Made by a program: the position numbers and the translations under genes. The notes beneath the pieces were generated by a model. The model was not told the origin of the DNA. It ran no database searches and saw only the letters and a list, made by a program, of their open reading frames with translations. A DNA stretch of 60,273 nt from an uncultured Muribaculaceae bacterium (GTDB lineage: Bacteria; Bacteroidota; Bacteroidia; Bacteroidales; Muribaculaceae): the NCBI GenBank assembly GCA_910586595.1, contig CAJUJB010000015.1, positions 1-60,273 on the forward strand, in the 5' to 3' direction. This document shows positions 51,439-60,055 of this stretch, in pieces; the stretch's first letter is position 1; each line of letters opens with the position of its first letter.

Positions 51439-52670
51439 TTGTCAGTAGATGGAATCCACCCCTTGGCAAGAAGTACGCTGTCGACTTTTGTAGCTGTCTC
51501 GAGACGGTTCCAGTCGGGGCGGTTGGCAAAAATCAGATAAAAAATATTGTAGTCGGGATATCCGCCTTCAAATACGCCGAAGCCGCCGTTTGAAGTGCTG
51601 TGGAATGGCTTCAGCGGTTTGGATGGAGCTTCTTCAAGGAAGAGCCCGAGACCGTAGCCTACATTGCGTACGTTGGTGTCGATCTGTCTTGTATTGGCAG
51701 AATCAACGTATTGGCGTGGAATTACGCGTCCGTTATAGAGGGCGCTGACCCACTTCATGAATTCGCGAGGAGTGGTGAAGATGCCGTTGTCGGCGCGTGT
51801 GAGGAAAAACTCAGCCTCGCCGTAGTCGAATTCATCCCAAGCTCCGTCTTTCGACCGGAAGACTCCGCGTTTTTTTTCGCCGCGCGCCGGTGCGTAGGCA
51901 TGTGCCATCCGGGATGAGTGCTTTGTCGGGTCGTAATATGATGTTTCTGTGAGGCCGGCCGGGGCAAAGATATTCGTCTTCATCCATGACTCGAATGATT
52001 CGCCTGTAATGCGCTCGATGATCTGCGGAATGAGCAGGTACGGAGCATCGTTGTACTCAAAATGAGTGCCCGGGGTGAAGCGCAGCGAGTCGACGGTGCT
52101 GAAGAAACGAGCCAGCTCTTCCTCACGGCCATAGAGCCGGTAGTCGGGAGCCTGCGCGAACGACGACGGGTATTCTTTGATGTACTCTTTCCATTGGTCG
52201 TTGGTGCGCGGCCGCAGGTCGGGGAGGCCTGAGGTGTGCGACAGCACATGCCGTAGGGTGACGCGGCTGAAAACCTCCCGGTTGTAATCGGGAAAAAACG
52301 TGGAGAGAGGTTCGTCGAGCGACACTTTGTTGTCGGCAACCAGCTTCATTAGTCCGACGGCAGTGAATGTCTTGGAGGCAGATGCGACGTTAAGCAGAGT
52401 GCTGTCGGTCATCGGTGCGGGCTTGTCGAGACGCGCCATGCCGAAACTGCGGGAGTACACAATGGAGTCGTCTTTCATTATCACGATGGTGGCGCCGGGG
52501 TTGGCTTTGCCTGTGAAAATGGAGTCGAAAACAGAGTCGAGAGGTGCTGCGATGCCGGCGTCGGGTTGCTTGGCTGGAGTTGCCGCAGGCGTGGTGCATT
52601 CAAGCGCGAGAAAGGCCGTTGCGGTCATGACGGCAGCAATGATGATACGGATATGTGAGGAGAGCGACAT
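51435..52670 (-). CDS. Serine beta-lactamase-fold lipoprotein 2 (altered YxN)
   Basis: The 411-residue paralogue has a leader with FLALEC (possible lipobox, Cys at 25). SxxK is kept as S97-A-S-K100. The second motif reads Y206-N-D208, with Asp in place of the Asn of YxN. The third motif is HSTSNGGF, without the Gly that normally follows HT. The fold is intact, so activity may be retained with altered chemistry. It sits 4 bases after the third paralogue and overlaps the first by 4. Confidence 0.82.
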   Translation of the reverse strand: MSLSSHIRIIIAAVMTATAFLALECTTPAATPAKQPDAGIAAPLDSVFDSIFTGKANPGATIVIMKDDSIVYSRSFGMARLDKPAPMTDSTLLNVASASKTFTAVGLMKLVADNKVSLDEPLSTFFPDYNREVFSRVTLRHVLSHTSGLPDLRPRTNDQWKEYIKEYPSSFAQAPDYRLYGREEELARFFSTVDSLRFTPGTHFEYNDAPYLLIPQIIERITGESFESWMKTNIFAPAGLTETSYYDPTKHSSRMAHAYAPARGEKKRGVFRSKDGAWDEFDYGEAEFFLTRADNGIFTTPREFMKWVSALYNGRVIPRQYVDSANTRQIDTNVRNVGYGLGLFLEEAPSKPLKPFHSTSNGGFGVFEGGYPDYNIFYLIFANRPDWNRLETATKVDSVLLAKGWIPSTDK

Positions 52671-52674
52671 CTTT

Positions 52675-53886
52675 TCAGATAAGGCCTTTTTGTGTTAAAA
52701 TCTCTTCTACTTTTGCTGAGAAGGTGTTGTAATCCCAGTCGTTGCGGTTTGAGAAAATGACGTAAATGACATCTTTTGCGGGGTAGGCCGCCTCGACGGT
52801 TACGAAGCCGCCGCGTGTGCTGCGGTGATACAGTTTCTCAAGACCGGAGGAATCCTGGAAAATATTCACACCGAGGCTGTAGCCTTCACCCGGGTTGCCT
52901 GTGCTTACCAGTGGCACGTGGAAGAGGGCGAGGGATTCGGGAGAGATTATTTTGCCTGCATGGAGGGCATGGAGGGCTTTGGTGAAGTCGGCCGGAGAGA
53001 TATAGAGGCCGCGGTCGGCGCGAGTGAGGAAGAAATCTGCTTCGCCGTAATCGTACTCTTCCCAGCGGCCATCTTTGCTCCGGAATACTTTTGGCTTTGC
53101 GGGGCCTTCGGCTCTACGGTAGGCATGGGCCATGTCGTGGATATATTTTGACGGGTCGATGTATGCGAAGCGTGTAACGCCTGCAGGTGCGAAGATATTG
53201 TCTTTCATCCACTTCTCGAACGGCTCGCCTGAGGCCTGCTCTATGACGCTGAGCAAGAGCATATAAGGAGGATCCTGACGGTCGAATTCAGTACCGGGCT
53301 CGAATGCGAGCGAGTCGAGTGACTCGAGGAAGCGGGTAAGTTCTTTCTCACGCCCGTAGATGCGGAAGTCGGGGCCGTAGCCAAATACACTCGCAGTCTC
53401 GGTGATATATTTTTCCCATTGCTCATTGTTGGCCGGGCGTCCGTCGGGAATGCCGGATGTATGAGCAAGGACGTGGCGCAATGTGATTCCGCCGAAAACG
53501 TCTTTGTTGAAGTTGGGGAAATAGTCGGTTAATTTGTCGTCAAGCGATAGTTTGCCTTGCTCGGCCAGCTTGAGGATTGCAGCTGCGGTGAAAGTCTTGG
53601 TAGACGACGCGGCGTTGAGCATAGTGTTCTCGGAGAGAGATGCCACGCTGTCGAGTCGGGAGAGGCCGGTTGCGTTTGAGTAAATTACCGTATCGGCATG
53701 GGTGACCATTATCACGGCTCCAGGGGCGTCTTTCTGAAATTCAGAATCTATAATGGAGTCAAGAGCCGCGGTAATGCCGTAGTTGTCGTGGGTGTGTGTG
53801 CCGGAGCATGATTGGAGCGTAAGCAAGGATGCCAATGCAGTGATGACGGCGCAGAAAAAATAAGGGCGCAGAATTACTTTTTTCAT
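52675..53886 (-). CDS. Serine beta-lactamase-fold lipoprotein 3 (Tyr lost)
   Basis: The 403-residue paralogue is first in the operon, with its own promoter at 53894. It has a lipoprotein leader (LLTLQSC, Cys at 27). SxxK is kept as S94-S-T-K97. The expected YxN is replaced by R203-Q-D205 in FDRQDPPY, so the catalytic Tyr is absent, and the third motif is HRSTRGGF. The nucleophile is present but the usual general base is missing. It may be inactive, non-hydrolytic or use another base. Confidence 0.82.
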   Translation of the reverse strand: MKKVILRPYFFCAVITALASLLTLQSCSGTHTHDNYGITAALDSIIDSEFQKDAPGAVIMVTHADTVIYSNATGLSRLDSVASLSENTMLNAASSTKTFTAAAILKLAEQGKLSLDDKLTDYFPNFNKDVFGGITLRHVLAHTSGIPDGRPANNEQWEKYITETASVFGYGPDFRIYGREKELTRFLESLDSLAFEPGTEFDRQDPPYMLLLSVIEQASGEPFEKWMKDNIFAPAGVTRFAYIDPSKYIHDMAHAYRRAEGPAKPKVFRSKDGRWEEYDYGEADFFLTRADRGLYISPADFTKALHALHAGKIISPESLALFHVPLVSTGNPGEGYSLGVNIFQDSSGLEKLYHRSTRGGFVTVEAAYPAKDVIYVIFSNRNDWDYNTFSAKVEEILTQKGLI

Positions 53887-53893
53887 TTCGCCA

Positions 53894-53901
53894 CAAAGGT
53901 A
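53894..53901 (-). promoter_or_regulatory. -7 box of the serine-hydrolase/glycosyltransferase operon
   Basis: The minus strand reads TACCTTTG only 8 bases before the start codon at 53886, implying a very short or leaderless transcript. The gap 53887-53994 shows no other element. Confidence 0.55.
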
Positions 53902-53994
53902 TTTTAAAAATCATGGTCCGCAAGGGGTGTTTCTTGATTTTATCTCAATTTTATTTACTTTGTAGCAAAATTGTAATTTGCGCCGGGAGAGGTG

Positions 53995-54870
53995 TCAGAA
54001 GGTACAGGAAAAAGCGAATCCGAATGACCCCTTGCCAATGGTAGGCATGAATGAAGAGATGACCTGGGGTTGCTTGCGGCCAAGGTGGAGCTTGCGGGCG
54101 TCATTGCCACCGAAGAGGCCTACGACCTCATTCACGGGGTCGACAAGGAATGCCACGATATTGCCGATGACCGGTGAGCCGAAAAGGCGGTAATCGTGTG
54201 CGACGATGTTGCGTTTCAATTTGTAGAACAGCTCACCTATGACGCTGCCCACAAGAGGAGTTACGAATATATCCTGGATTGACGGGCGCTCCATGCATGC
54301 CTCGATACCAAACTCCCAACCGATTGTTGAGATGCAGGCCGAGTAGAGCAGTGAGCGGTAGAAATTGAAGCCGCACGAGCGGGCCGTCATGAAGTAAGCG
54401 GCGCCGGCATATGGATGGAGAACATAGTTGAAGATGGCGTTGTCGTGATCCCACTCCGGGCCTTTCTTGAACACGTTCTGGTACCATCTTTTCAGTGGCG
54501 GGTCTTTCTGGAGCTCAGAACGGTTCCAGCTGGTGGCGTCTTCGGGGAGACACTCGAGCACCACGAGGGTGCCGATGTACGCGCCGGCGAGGACTGCGGT
54601 GTTGACCCACAGACGATTCCAGTTGTAGGAATTGAGCGTGAGAGAATATGGCAGCTCATAGATGGATATTCTGCCGGGCTTCGACATATAGGGTTGCATG
54701 GCTACGATGGGAGCCATGTCGATATGGACGGAGTCGGGAGGCGCCACGGGCATGGCGACGTCGACGAGCTGTATTGATTCGGCGATGATTTCATCGGCGG
54801 CCGCGGCTTTTTGCCCTGCCAGGGCGGCGATTATTGCCGCGAATATAATGAGAGTTCGTAAGTGATGCAT
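53995..54870 (-). CDS. DUF3943 family membrane-associated protein
   Basis: The 291-residue protein has a signal peptide (MHHLRTLIIFAAIIAALAGQKAAA). The DUF3943 core is recognisable as KKGPEWDHDNAIFNYVLHPY, GAAYFMTARS and SIQDIFVTPLVGSVIGE, with several amphipathic hydrophobic segments and an aromatic C-terminus FAFSCTF. These are envelope proteins of unknown function common in Bacteroidetes; outer-membrane placement is inferred from the terminal Phe. No operon partner lies on its strand. Confidence 0.75.
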   Translation of the reverse strand: MHHLRTLIIFAAIIAALAGQKAAAADEIIAESIQLVDVAMPVAPPDSVHIDMAPIVAMQPYMSKPGRISIYELPYSLTLNSYNWNRLWVNTAVLAGAYIGTLVVLECLPEDATSWNRSELQKDPPLKRWYQNVFKKGPEWDHDNAIFNYVLHPYAGAAYFMTARSCGFNFYRSLLYSACISTIGWEFGIEACMERPSIQDIFVTPLVGSVIGELFYKLKRNIVAHDYRLFGSPVIGNIVAFLVDPVNEVVGLFGGNDARKLHLGRKQPQVISSFMPTIGKGSFGFAFSCTF

Positions 54871-54984
54871 AGTGGTGGATGATTCAATAGTTGAACGTGA
54901 TTTAGTATAACAACAAATTTGCGGGGTTTTTGGATTAAATTACGGAATCTTCAAAAGTGAGGATAGACCCGGATTGGGGGGCTG

Positions 54985-54992
54985 TAACTTTG
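54985..54992 (+). promoter_or_regulatory. -7 box of the amidase gene cassette
   Basis: TAACTTTG matches TAnnTTTG and lies 27 bases before the amidase start codon at 55020. Confidence 0.6.
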
Positions 54993-55019
54993 CAACATGA
55001 ATCTCAAACACTATAAGTT

Positions 55020-55619
55020 ATGACAAACCAGACTAAGAAAAACCGACTTGTGATGATTGACAACGGCCACGGAGCCGAAACACGTGGAAAATGCAGCCCT
55101 GACGGCTCACACCGTGAATGGAAATGGACTCGCGAGATTGCCCGCAGGCTTGCGGATGAGCTTCGTGAGCGGGGTCTTGATACGCAGCTGCTTGTGACTG
55201 AGGATGCTGATGTGCCGCTGGCGGAGCGCTGCCGACGGGCCAATCAGGCCGCAGCGGGGAAGGATGCTGTGCTTATATCGATACATAACAACGCAGCCGG
55301 AGATGGGAGCCGCTGGCTTGAGGCCTCGGGGTGGTGTGCGTTTGTGTCGGGGAATGCTTCGGCTGCTTCGAGAAGGCTTGCCGGCTTGCTTACGGAGGAA
55401 AGTCTGAGGTGCGGACTCGGTGGTAACCGGGCGAGACCGCCATCGGGGTACTGGACGGCAAATCTTGCCATCTGCCGCGACACCGTGTGCCCGGCAGTGC
55501 TGACTGAGAATATGTTTCAGGACAACCTGAAGGATGTGGAGTTTCTTGCCTCAGAGGAAGGAAAAGAGGCGATAGTGGCGCTTCATGTTGATGCGATATT
55601 GAAATATTTCAATATTTGA
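55020..55619 (+). CDS. N-acetylmuramoyl-L-alanine amidase (Amidase_3), phage-endolysin type
   Basis: The 199-residue single-domain zinc amidase has no signal peptide. The zinc ligands are the His in MIDNGHGAE, the Glu in HREWKW and the His in ISIHNNAAG; the catalytic Glu is in VLTENMFQD. It cuts the bond between MurNAc and the stem peptide. Lack of a leader and the next gene (a small membrane-anchored protein) point to a phage-derived lysis pair. The stop is directly followed by the next start, so the two are coupled. Confidence 0.88.
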   Translation: MTNQTKKNRLVMIDNGHGAETRGKCSPDGSHREWKWTREIARRLADELRERGLDTQLLVTEDADVPLAERCRRANQAAAGKDAVLISIHNNAAGDGSRWLEASGWCAFVSGNASAASRRLAGLLTEESLRCGLGGNRARPPSGYWTANLAICRDTVCPAVLTENMFQDNLKDVEFLASEEGKEAIVALHVDAILKYFNI

Positions 55620-56072
55620 ATGATGAATGCAAGTCTTAAGATGGCGCTTGCTGCCGCTGTAGGTTTTGCCACCGGGTACGTGATACATGGCCCCGGGGAA
55701 ATGAGGGAGGGCCCGGATGTGAAGGTTCTTACCCGCATGGATACGGTGCGGGTGACGGTGCCGGAAGTAATGGTGATACAGAAACTTGCGCCCGAGAAGC
55801 AGGTGCTTGCAAGGGCGGATGATGACGGAGACTCGGTTGAAGTGCTTGTGCCTCAAGAGCAAAGAGTGTATGCAGGCGAGGACTACCGGGCATATGTGAG
55901 CGGCTACATGCCGAGGCTCGACAGTGTTCAGATCGTGCGCCGGGAGTCGGTAGTGACGCGGACAGTGGCAACCAAGTCAAGGTTCAGCGTAGGCATTCAG
56001 GCAGGGTATGGCCTGACACCCAGAGGATTCCAGCCGTATATAGGTGTTGGAGTATCGATAAGGATATTGTAG
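55620..56072 (+). CDS. DUF6808-like small membrane-anchored protein
   Basis: The 150-residue protein has an N-terminal hydrophobic anchor (MALAAAVGFATGYVI), a charged middle with MDTVRVTVPEVMVIQ and a glycine-rich beta C-terminus (SVGIQAGYGLTPRGFQPYIGVGVSIRI) that resembles an outer-membrane strand. It starts the base after the amidase stop. Proteins of this kind follow amidases in bacteroidal phage-like regions; a spanin-like role is only a guess. Confidence 0.6.
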   Translation: MMNASLKMALAAAVGFATGYVIHGPGEMREGPDVKVLTRMDTVRVTVPEVMVIQKLAPEKQVLARADDDGDSVEVLVPQEQRVYAGEDYRAYVSGYMPRLDSVQIVRRESVVTRTVATKSRFSVGIQAGYGLTPRGFQPYIGVGVSIRIL

Positions 56073-56108
56073 AAAGATGAAATTATTCAATTTTTCTTGC
56101 AATAAAAC

Positions 56109-56139
56109 TTGACAAACGCAAATTATTGTTGTAATTTTG
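56109..56139 (+). promoter_or_regulatory. Promoter of the two unknown genes
   Basis: TTG at 56109-56111, 20 bases, then TAATTTTG at 56132-56139, 23 bases before the start at 56162. Confidence 0.65.
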
Positions 56140-56161
56140 TTGTGTCACTTATAAACTGCTA

Positions 56162-56590
56162 ATGATAATGAAAACAGATTCCTTAACAAAACTTCGCAAT
56201 GCGAATTTCGTGCAATGCTGTGCGGCTGTTCTCAAACGGCACAGCCAGGATTCGGCCCCGATGCCGATTGCAAGAGTGATAGAAGAGGCGCTTGAGTGCC
56301 AGCCGCGAGCCTACTACATGTCGTATGACTGTGCCGCGAGGAAACTGCGCAGTATCGCCCGTGTGGGGCTCGAGAAGGCTGTGGTGGATAAGCCGGCGCG
56401 TGAAATGTGGACCGAGTTGCAGGAGAAGGTCGAGGAGGTGATGCAGCGCCATGCCGGAATTGATTTTTCGAAAGCTCTATCATTTACGCTTAACTTCTGC
56501 CGCCCCAAGAAATTCTATATCTCGCCTCCGATGGCACGGCGCCTACTGCAGCCCTATGTAAGATATTCAATCACGGTCAGACGCGGCTGA
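56162..56590 (+). CDS. Unknown protein, phage-associated-like
   Basis: The 142-residue basic helical protein has no signal peptide. The central segment (YYMSYDCAARKLRSIARVG) and the C-terminus (RPKKFYISPPMARRLL) carry many Lys/Arg, compatible with nucleic-acid binding. I recognise no family. It has its own promoter and is followed after 32 bases by another unknown gene. An alternative start is the Met two codons later. Confidence 0.6.
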   Translation: MIMKTDSLTKLRNANFVQCCAAVLKRHSQDSAPMPIARVIEEALECQPRAYYMSYDCAARKLRSIARVGLEKAVVDKPAREMWTELQEKVEEVMQRHAGIDFSKALSFTLNFCRPKKFYISPPMARRLLQPYVRYSITVRRG

Positions 56591-56622
56591 CCACTTACTA
56601 AAAATGACAATATATTAATGCC

Positions 56623-57066
56623 ATGATGACAACAATCGCAATTTCGATAGAGCGTATTCTTCAGTCGGTCTATGCCATGTCGGCCCTTGACCACTTCAAT
56701 GCCCGCCATCGTCCGGTGCTCGGCACCGACCACCGCAAGGCTCTGCGCCGGATGGTGCTTGACTGCACGGCTCAGATAGTGTACCGGATGACTCCGCCGG
56801 CGGTGGAGACAAATATACTGGACGAGGATGATGAGCAGGATGTGATAACGATAGATCTTGAATTAAGGTCGCGGCCCGATTGGCTGCCAGCGCTGAGAAG
56901 CACGCTTGAGAATGTGCTTATCAACAAGGTCTACGGAACGCTCTGGACGGGCTTTGATGTGAATTTCGCAAACAGGTACAATAAGTTGGCCGACGATGCG
57001 CTGGACAGGGTGGCAACCCTGCTGGCAAGCGTCGAAAAGCCGCCCCGGATAGAAGCCGGGATGTGA
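56623..57066 (+). CDS. Unknown protein, phage-associated-like
   Basis: The 147-residue, mixed acidic/helical protein has no signal peptide or recognisable domain. It shows an acidic stretch ILDEDDEQDVITIDLE in the middle. It probably shares the transcript of the gene at 56162. Its stop TGA abuts the stop of truA with no base between (shared TGATCA palindrome). Confidence 0.6.
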   Translation: MMTTIAISIERILQSVYAMSALDHFNARHRPVLGTDHRKALRRMVLDCTAQIVYRMTPPAVETNILDEDDEQDVITIDLELRSRPDWLPALRSTLENVLINKVYGTLWTGFDVNFANRYNKLADDALDRVATLLASVEKPPRIEAGM

Positions 57067-57813
57067 TCAATAGGGGTATTCGACCGACCAGAGGAAGAGA
57101 GCCTCGCCCGGCATAGAGGTGCCGGCAGCGCAACGGTCGAGTTTATTTACGATGTCGATGATGCCTTCGGGGGGTATCTTCCCTCTGCCTACCTCGACGA
57201 GGGTGCCGACGACGGCGCGCACCATATTCCGGAGGAAGCGGTCGGCGGCAATCTCGAAGTACCATCTTCCTTCGTCGGGGTCGGTGCAGTGCCAGAAGGC
57301 ACGGCGGAGATCGCAGATATTGGTTTTGACGTCGGTATGAAGTTTTGAAAACGATGTGAAGTCGCGTCGGCCAATCAAGAGAGAGGCGGCGGAGTTCATG
57401 GCGTCGAAGTCGAGGCCCGAAGGCGCGAACCACGACAAGTCGCCTGTGAAAGGCGACTTGCGTGTGTGGACGAAATATCGGTATGAGCGCTCGCATGCGT
57501 CGAAGCGGGCATGAGCATCGGGGGCAACGGGTCGGAAACCATGAATGGCGATGTCGCGGCCGACGATGCTGTTGAGAGCTCTGATGAAACGAAGTTCGCG
57601 AGGATCGAGGCTATCGGGGAGGTCGAGGTGAGCGATCATCATGCGGGCATTCACACCGGCGTCGGTGCGCCCGGCCCCGGTGACGGGAACAGGTTGCCTG
57701 ACGATGGTTGCGAGAGCATCTTCGAGCGTGCTCTGGACAGAGACGGCTCCCGGCTGGCGCTGCCATCCGTGGAATGGGGCGCCCCGGTAGCTGAGATTCA
57801 TGAACCAGCGCAT
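57067..57813 (-). CDS. truA: tRNA pseudouridine synthase A
   Basis: The 248-residue enzyme makes pseudouridine at positions 38-40 of the tRNA anticodon arm. The opening LSYRGAPFHGWQRQP and the catalytic Asp in GAGRTDAGVNA are diagnostic; FLRNMVRAVVGTLVEVG is also typical. It lies 6 bases after speA on the same strand, so both are co-transcribed. Confidence 0.94.
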   Translation of the reverse strand: MRWFMNLSYRGAPFHGWQRQPGAVSVQSTLEDALATIVRQPVPVTGAGRTDAGVNARMMIAHLDLPDSLDPRELRFIRALNSIVGRDIAIHGFRPVAPDAHARFDACERSYRYFVHTRKSPFTGDLSWFAPSGLDFDAMNSAASLLIGRRDFTSFSKLHTDVKTNICDLRRAFWHCTDPDEGRWYFEIAADRFLRNMVRAVVGTLVEVGRGKIPPEGIIDIVNKLDRCAAGTSMPGEALFLWSVEYPY

Positions 57814-57819
57814 TGCGGC

Positions 57820-59715
57820 TTACTTCTCGAGGTATGTGTATCCGAAGAGGCCCGAGCGGTAGGTGCTGATGAAGTCGCGACCTTCTTCGGGGGTGATAGT
57901 TCCGGCTTTCATGGATGCGGTTACCCAGCTCTCGAGATTGCGGACGAGTTTCTTGGGGTTGTACTGAACGTAGTCGAGAACCTCGTCGACAGTCTCGCCT
58001 TCGATAACCTGATCGATCTCGTAGTGGTCTTTGTAAACGCTGATGTGGACGGCGTTGGTGTCACCGAAGAGGTTGTGCATGTCGCCGAGGATTTCCTGAT
58101 AAGCGCCTACGAGGAATACGCCGATGTAGTATGATTCGCCAGCTTTGAGGGGATGGACAGGGAGGGAGTTGGCGGTGCCCTGGGCAGAGATGAAGTTGGC
58201 TATCTTGCCGTCGCTGTCGCAGGTAATATCCTGGATAGTGCAGGTGCGGGTGGGTTTCTCATCGAGGCGAGTGATGGGAATGATCGGGAAAATCTGATCG
58301 ATGGCCCATGAGTCGGGGAGCGACTTGAAGAGGGAGAAGTTGCAGAAGTATTTGTCGGGAATCATCTTTGCAATCTTCCTGAGGTCTTCGGGCACGTGCT
58401 TCATAGATGCGGCAATCTCACCAACCTCGCGGGCGATGCTCCAGAACAGCTTCTCGATCTGGGCGCGTGTCTTGAGATCGAGCATGCCGAGGCTGAAGCG
58501 GTCGAGGGCTTCCTCACGGATCTGGAGTGCGTCGTGCCAGCTTTCGAAGAGGCGAGCGTTGTCGAGTTTATCCCAGATGTCGTAGAGTTCTTTTGCGAGT
58601 TCGTGCGCATCGTCGTCGATCTCCTCGGAGTCTTTCCAGATAGGGAGCTGGGTGGTTTCGAGCACCTCGAAGATGAGGATGGAGTGATGTGCGGTGAGAG
58701 AACGTCCGCTCTCGGTGATTATATTTGGCTGCTTGAGGTCGTTTTTCTGGCAGACATCGACTATGGCCGAAACGGCGTCGTTGGCATACTCCTGGATGGA
58801 GTAGTTCATAGAGCTTTCGCTTGAGGAGCTTCGGGTGCCGTCGTAGTCGACTCCGAGTCCACCGCCGATGTCGATGAAGTCGATTCCGAATCCGAGCTTT
58901 GAGAGCTGGACGTAGAACTGGGTGGCTTCGCGGAGGGCGTTCTTTATGACGCGTATCTTGTTGATCTGGCTGCCGATATGGAAGTGGATGAGCTTGAGGC
59001 AGTCTTTCATATCGCGACGCTCGAGGATGTCGAGGGCTTCGAGGAGCTCAGATGAGTTGAGGCCGAATTTGCTCTGGTCGCCCCCGCTCTCGCTCCATTT
59101 GCCGGATCCGGTGCTGGACAGCTTGATGCGGATTCCGACGTTGGGCCGCACTTTGAGGCGCTTGGCGATGTCGGAGATCATGCGGAGCTCGTTTAGTTTC
59201 TCGACTACGAGATATATGCGTCGGCCCATTTTCTGTGCGAGCAGGGCGAGCTCGATATATGATTCGTCTTTGTAACCGTTGCAGATGATGAGTGCGTTCT
59301 CGGCAATGTTGGTGGCGAGAACGGCGTGTAGCTCGGGTTTAGAACCGGCTTCGAGGCCGATGTTGAATTTCTTACCGTAGCTGACGATTTCTTCGACGAC
59401 CTGTCGCATCTGGTTTACCTTGATAGGGTAAATCATATAGTTCTGGGCCTGGTAGTCGTATTTTTCCGACGCTTCTTTGAAGCAGTTGGAAATTTTCTCG
59501 ATTCGGTTGTCGAGAATATCGGGGAAGCGCAGGAGTAGTGGGGCTGAGATGTCGCGCACCTGCAACTCGTCGATGACGTCTTTGAGGTCTACGGAAGCGT
59601 AGCCCTTGCGGGGAGTAACCACGACATGACCTTTGTCGTTGATAGAGAAGTAATTCCGGCCCCAGCCGGTAATATTGTACAGCTCCTCGCTGTCTTCAAT
59701 ACGCCATTTTCTCAT
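57820..59715 (-). CDS. speA: Biosynthetic arginine decarboxylase
   Basis: The 631-residue fold III PLP enzyme decarboxylates arginine to agmatine in polyamine synthesis. The PLP Lys is in MIYPIKVNQM, the glycine-rich GGGLGVDYDG binds phosphate, and the C-terminal barrel has GAYQEILGDMHNLFGD. The length is normal for SpeA. It has a -7 box at 59759. Confidence 0.94.
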   Translation of the reverse strand: MRKWRIEDSEELYNITGWGRNYFSINDKGHVVVTPRKGYASVDLKDVIDELQVRDISAPLLLRFPDILDNRIEKISNCFKEASEKYDYQAQNYMIYPIKVNQMRQVVEEIVSYGKKFNIGLEAGSKPELHAVLATNIAENALIICNGYKDESYIELALLAQKMGRRIYLVVEKLNELRMISDIAKRLKVRPNVGIRIKLSSTGSGKWSESGGDQSKFGLNSSELLEALDILERRDMKDCLKLIHFHIGSQINKIRVIKNALREATQFYVQLSKLGFGIDFIDIGGGLGVDYDGTRSSSSESSMNYSIQEYANDAVSAIVDVCQKNDLKQPNIITESGRSLTAHHSILIFEVLETTQLPIWKDSEEIDDDAHELAKELYDIWDKLDNARLFESWHDALQIREEALDRFSLGMLDLKTRAQIEKLFWSIAREVGEIAASMKHVPEDLRKIAKMIPDKYFCNFSLFKSLPDSWAIDQIFPIIPITRLDEKPTRTCTIQDITCDSDGKIANFISAQGTANSLPVHPLKAGESYYIGVFLVGAYQEILGDMHNLFGDTNAVHISVYKDHYEIDQVIEGETVDEVLDYVQYNPKKLVRNLESWVTASMKAGTITPEEGRDFISTYRSGLFGYTYLEK

Positions 59716-59758
59716 CGGCTATATAAGAATGTGTGTTTGTTATGGTAAAATCAAGATG

Positions 59759-59766
59759 CAAAAGTA
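59759..59766 (-). promoter_or_regulatory. -7 box of speA-truA
   Basis: The minus strand reads TACTTTTG, 43 bases before the speA start codon at 59715; no clear -33 element. Confidence 0.55.
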
Positions 59767-59992
59767 AGAATTTTTTTTGGAAATAGAGCGGGGGAGGGGG
59801 AGAGAAACATGAGTGTCGAGCGGAAAGACGGTTTGAAAGATGTAGAGAGGTTTACGCCCAATCGACCAATCAGCCGTGGCGGAAGCGAAGGTGTGAGGGG
59901 ATGCGGAAGATTGGCGTCCTGGCTGGATGCCGCGTTGCGGAGCGACATTTTGGCGATATTGCGTCGGATTTCGATTTTTTTTGTCTGCAATG

Positions 59993-60023
59993 TTTTGTAA
60001 ATGCATTATTTTGTATATCTTTG
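59993..60023 (+). promoter_or_regulatory. Promoter of the truncated last gene
   Basis: TTTTG ends at 59997, and the -7 box TATCTTTG follows at 60016-60023 after 18 bases. It lies 32 bases before the start at 60056. The area 59767-59992 has no other feature; its frame at 59809-60000 is unsupported. Confidence 0.65.
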
Positions 60024-60055
60024 CGAAGGACCTCACTTCTAATACCCGAACCGCA

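Noticed and set aside
50233..53886. Serine hydrolases as antibiotic-resistance beta-lactamases
   Set aside because: They are lipoproteins of the Pab87/esterase-like group, and two of the three have altered YxN motifs; resistance function is not supported.
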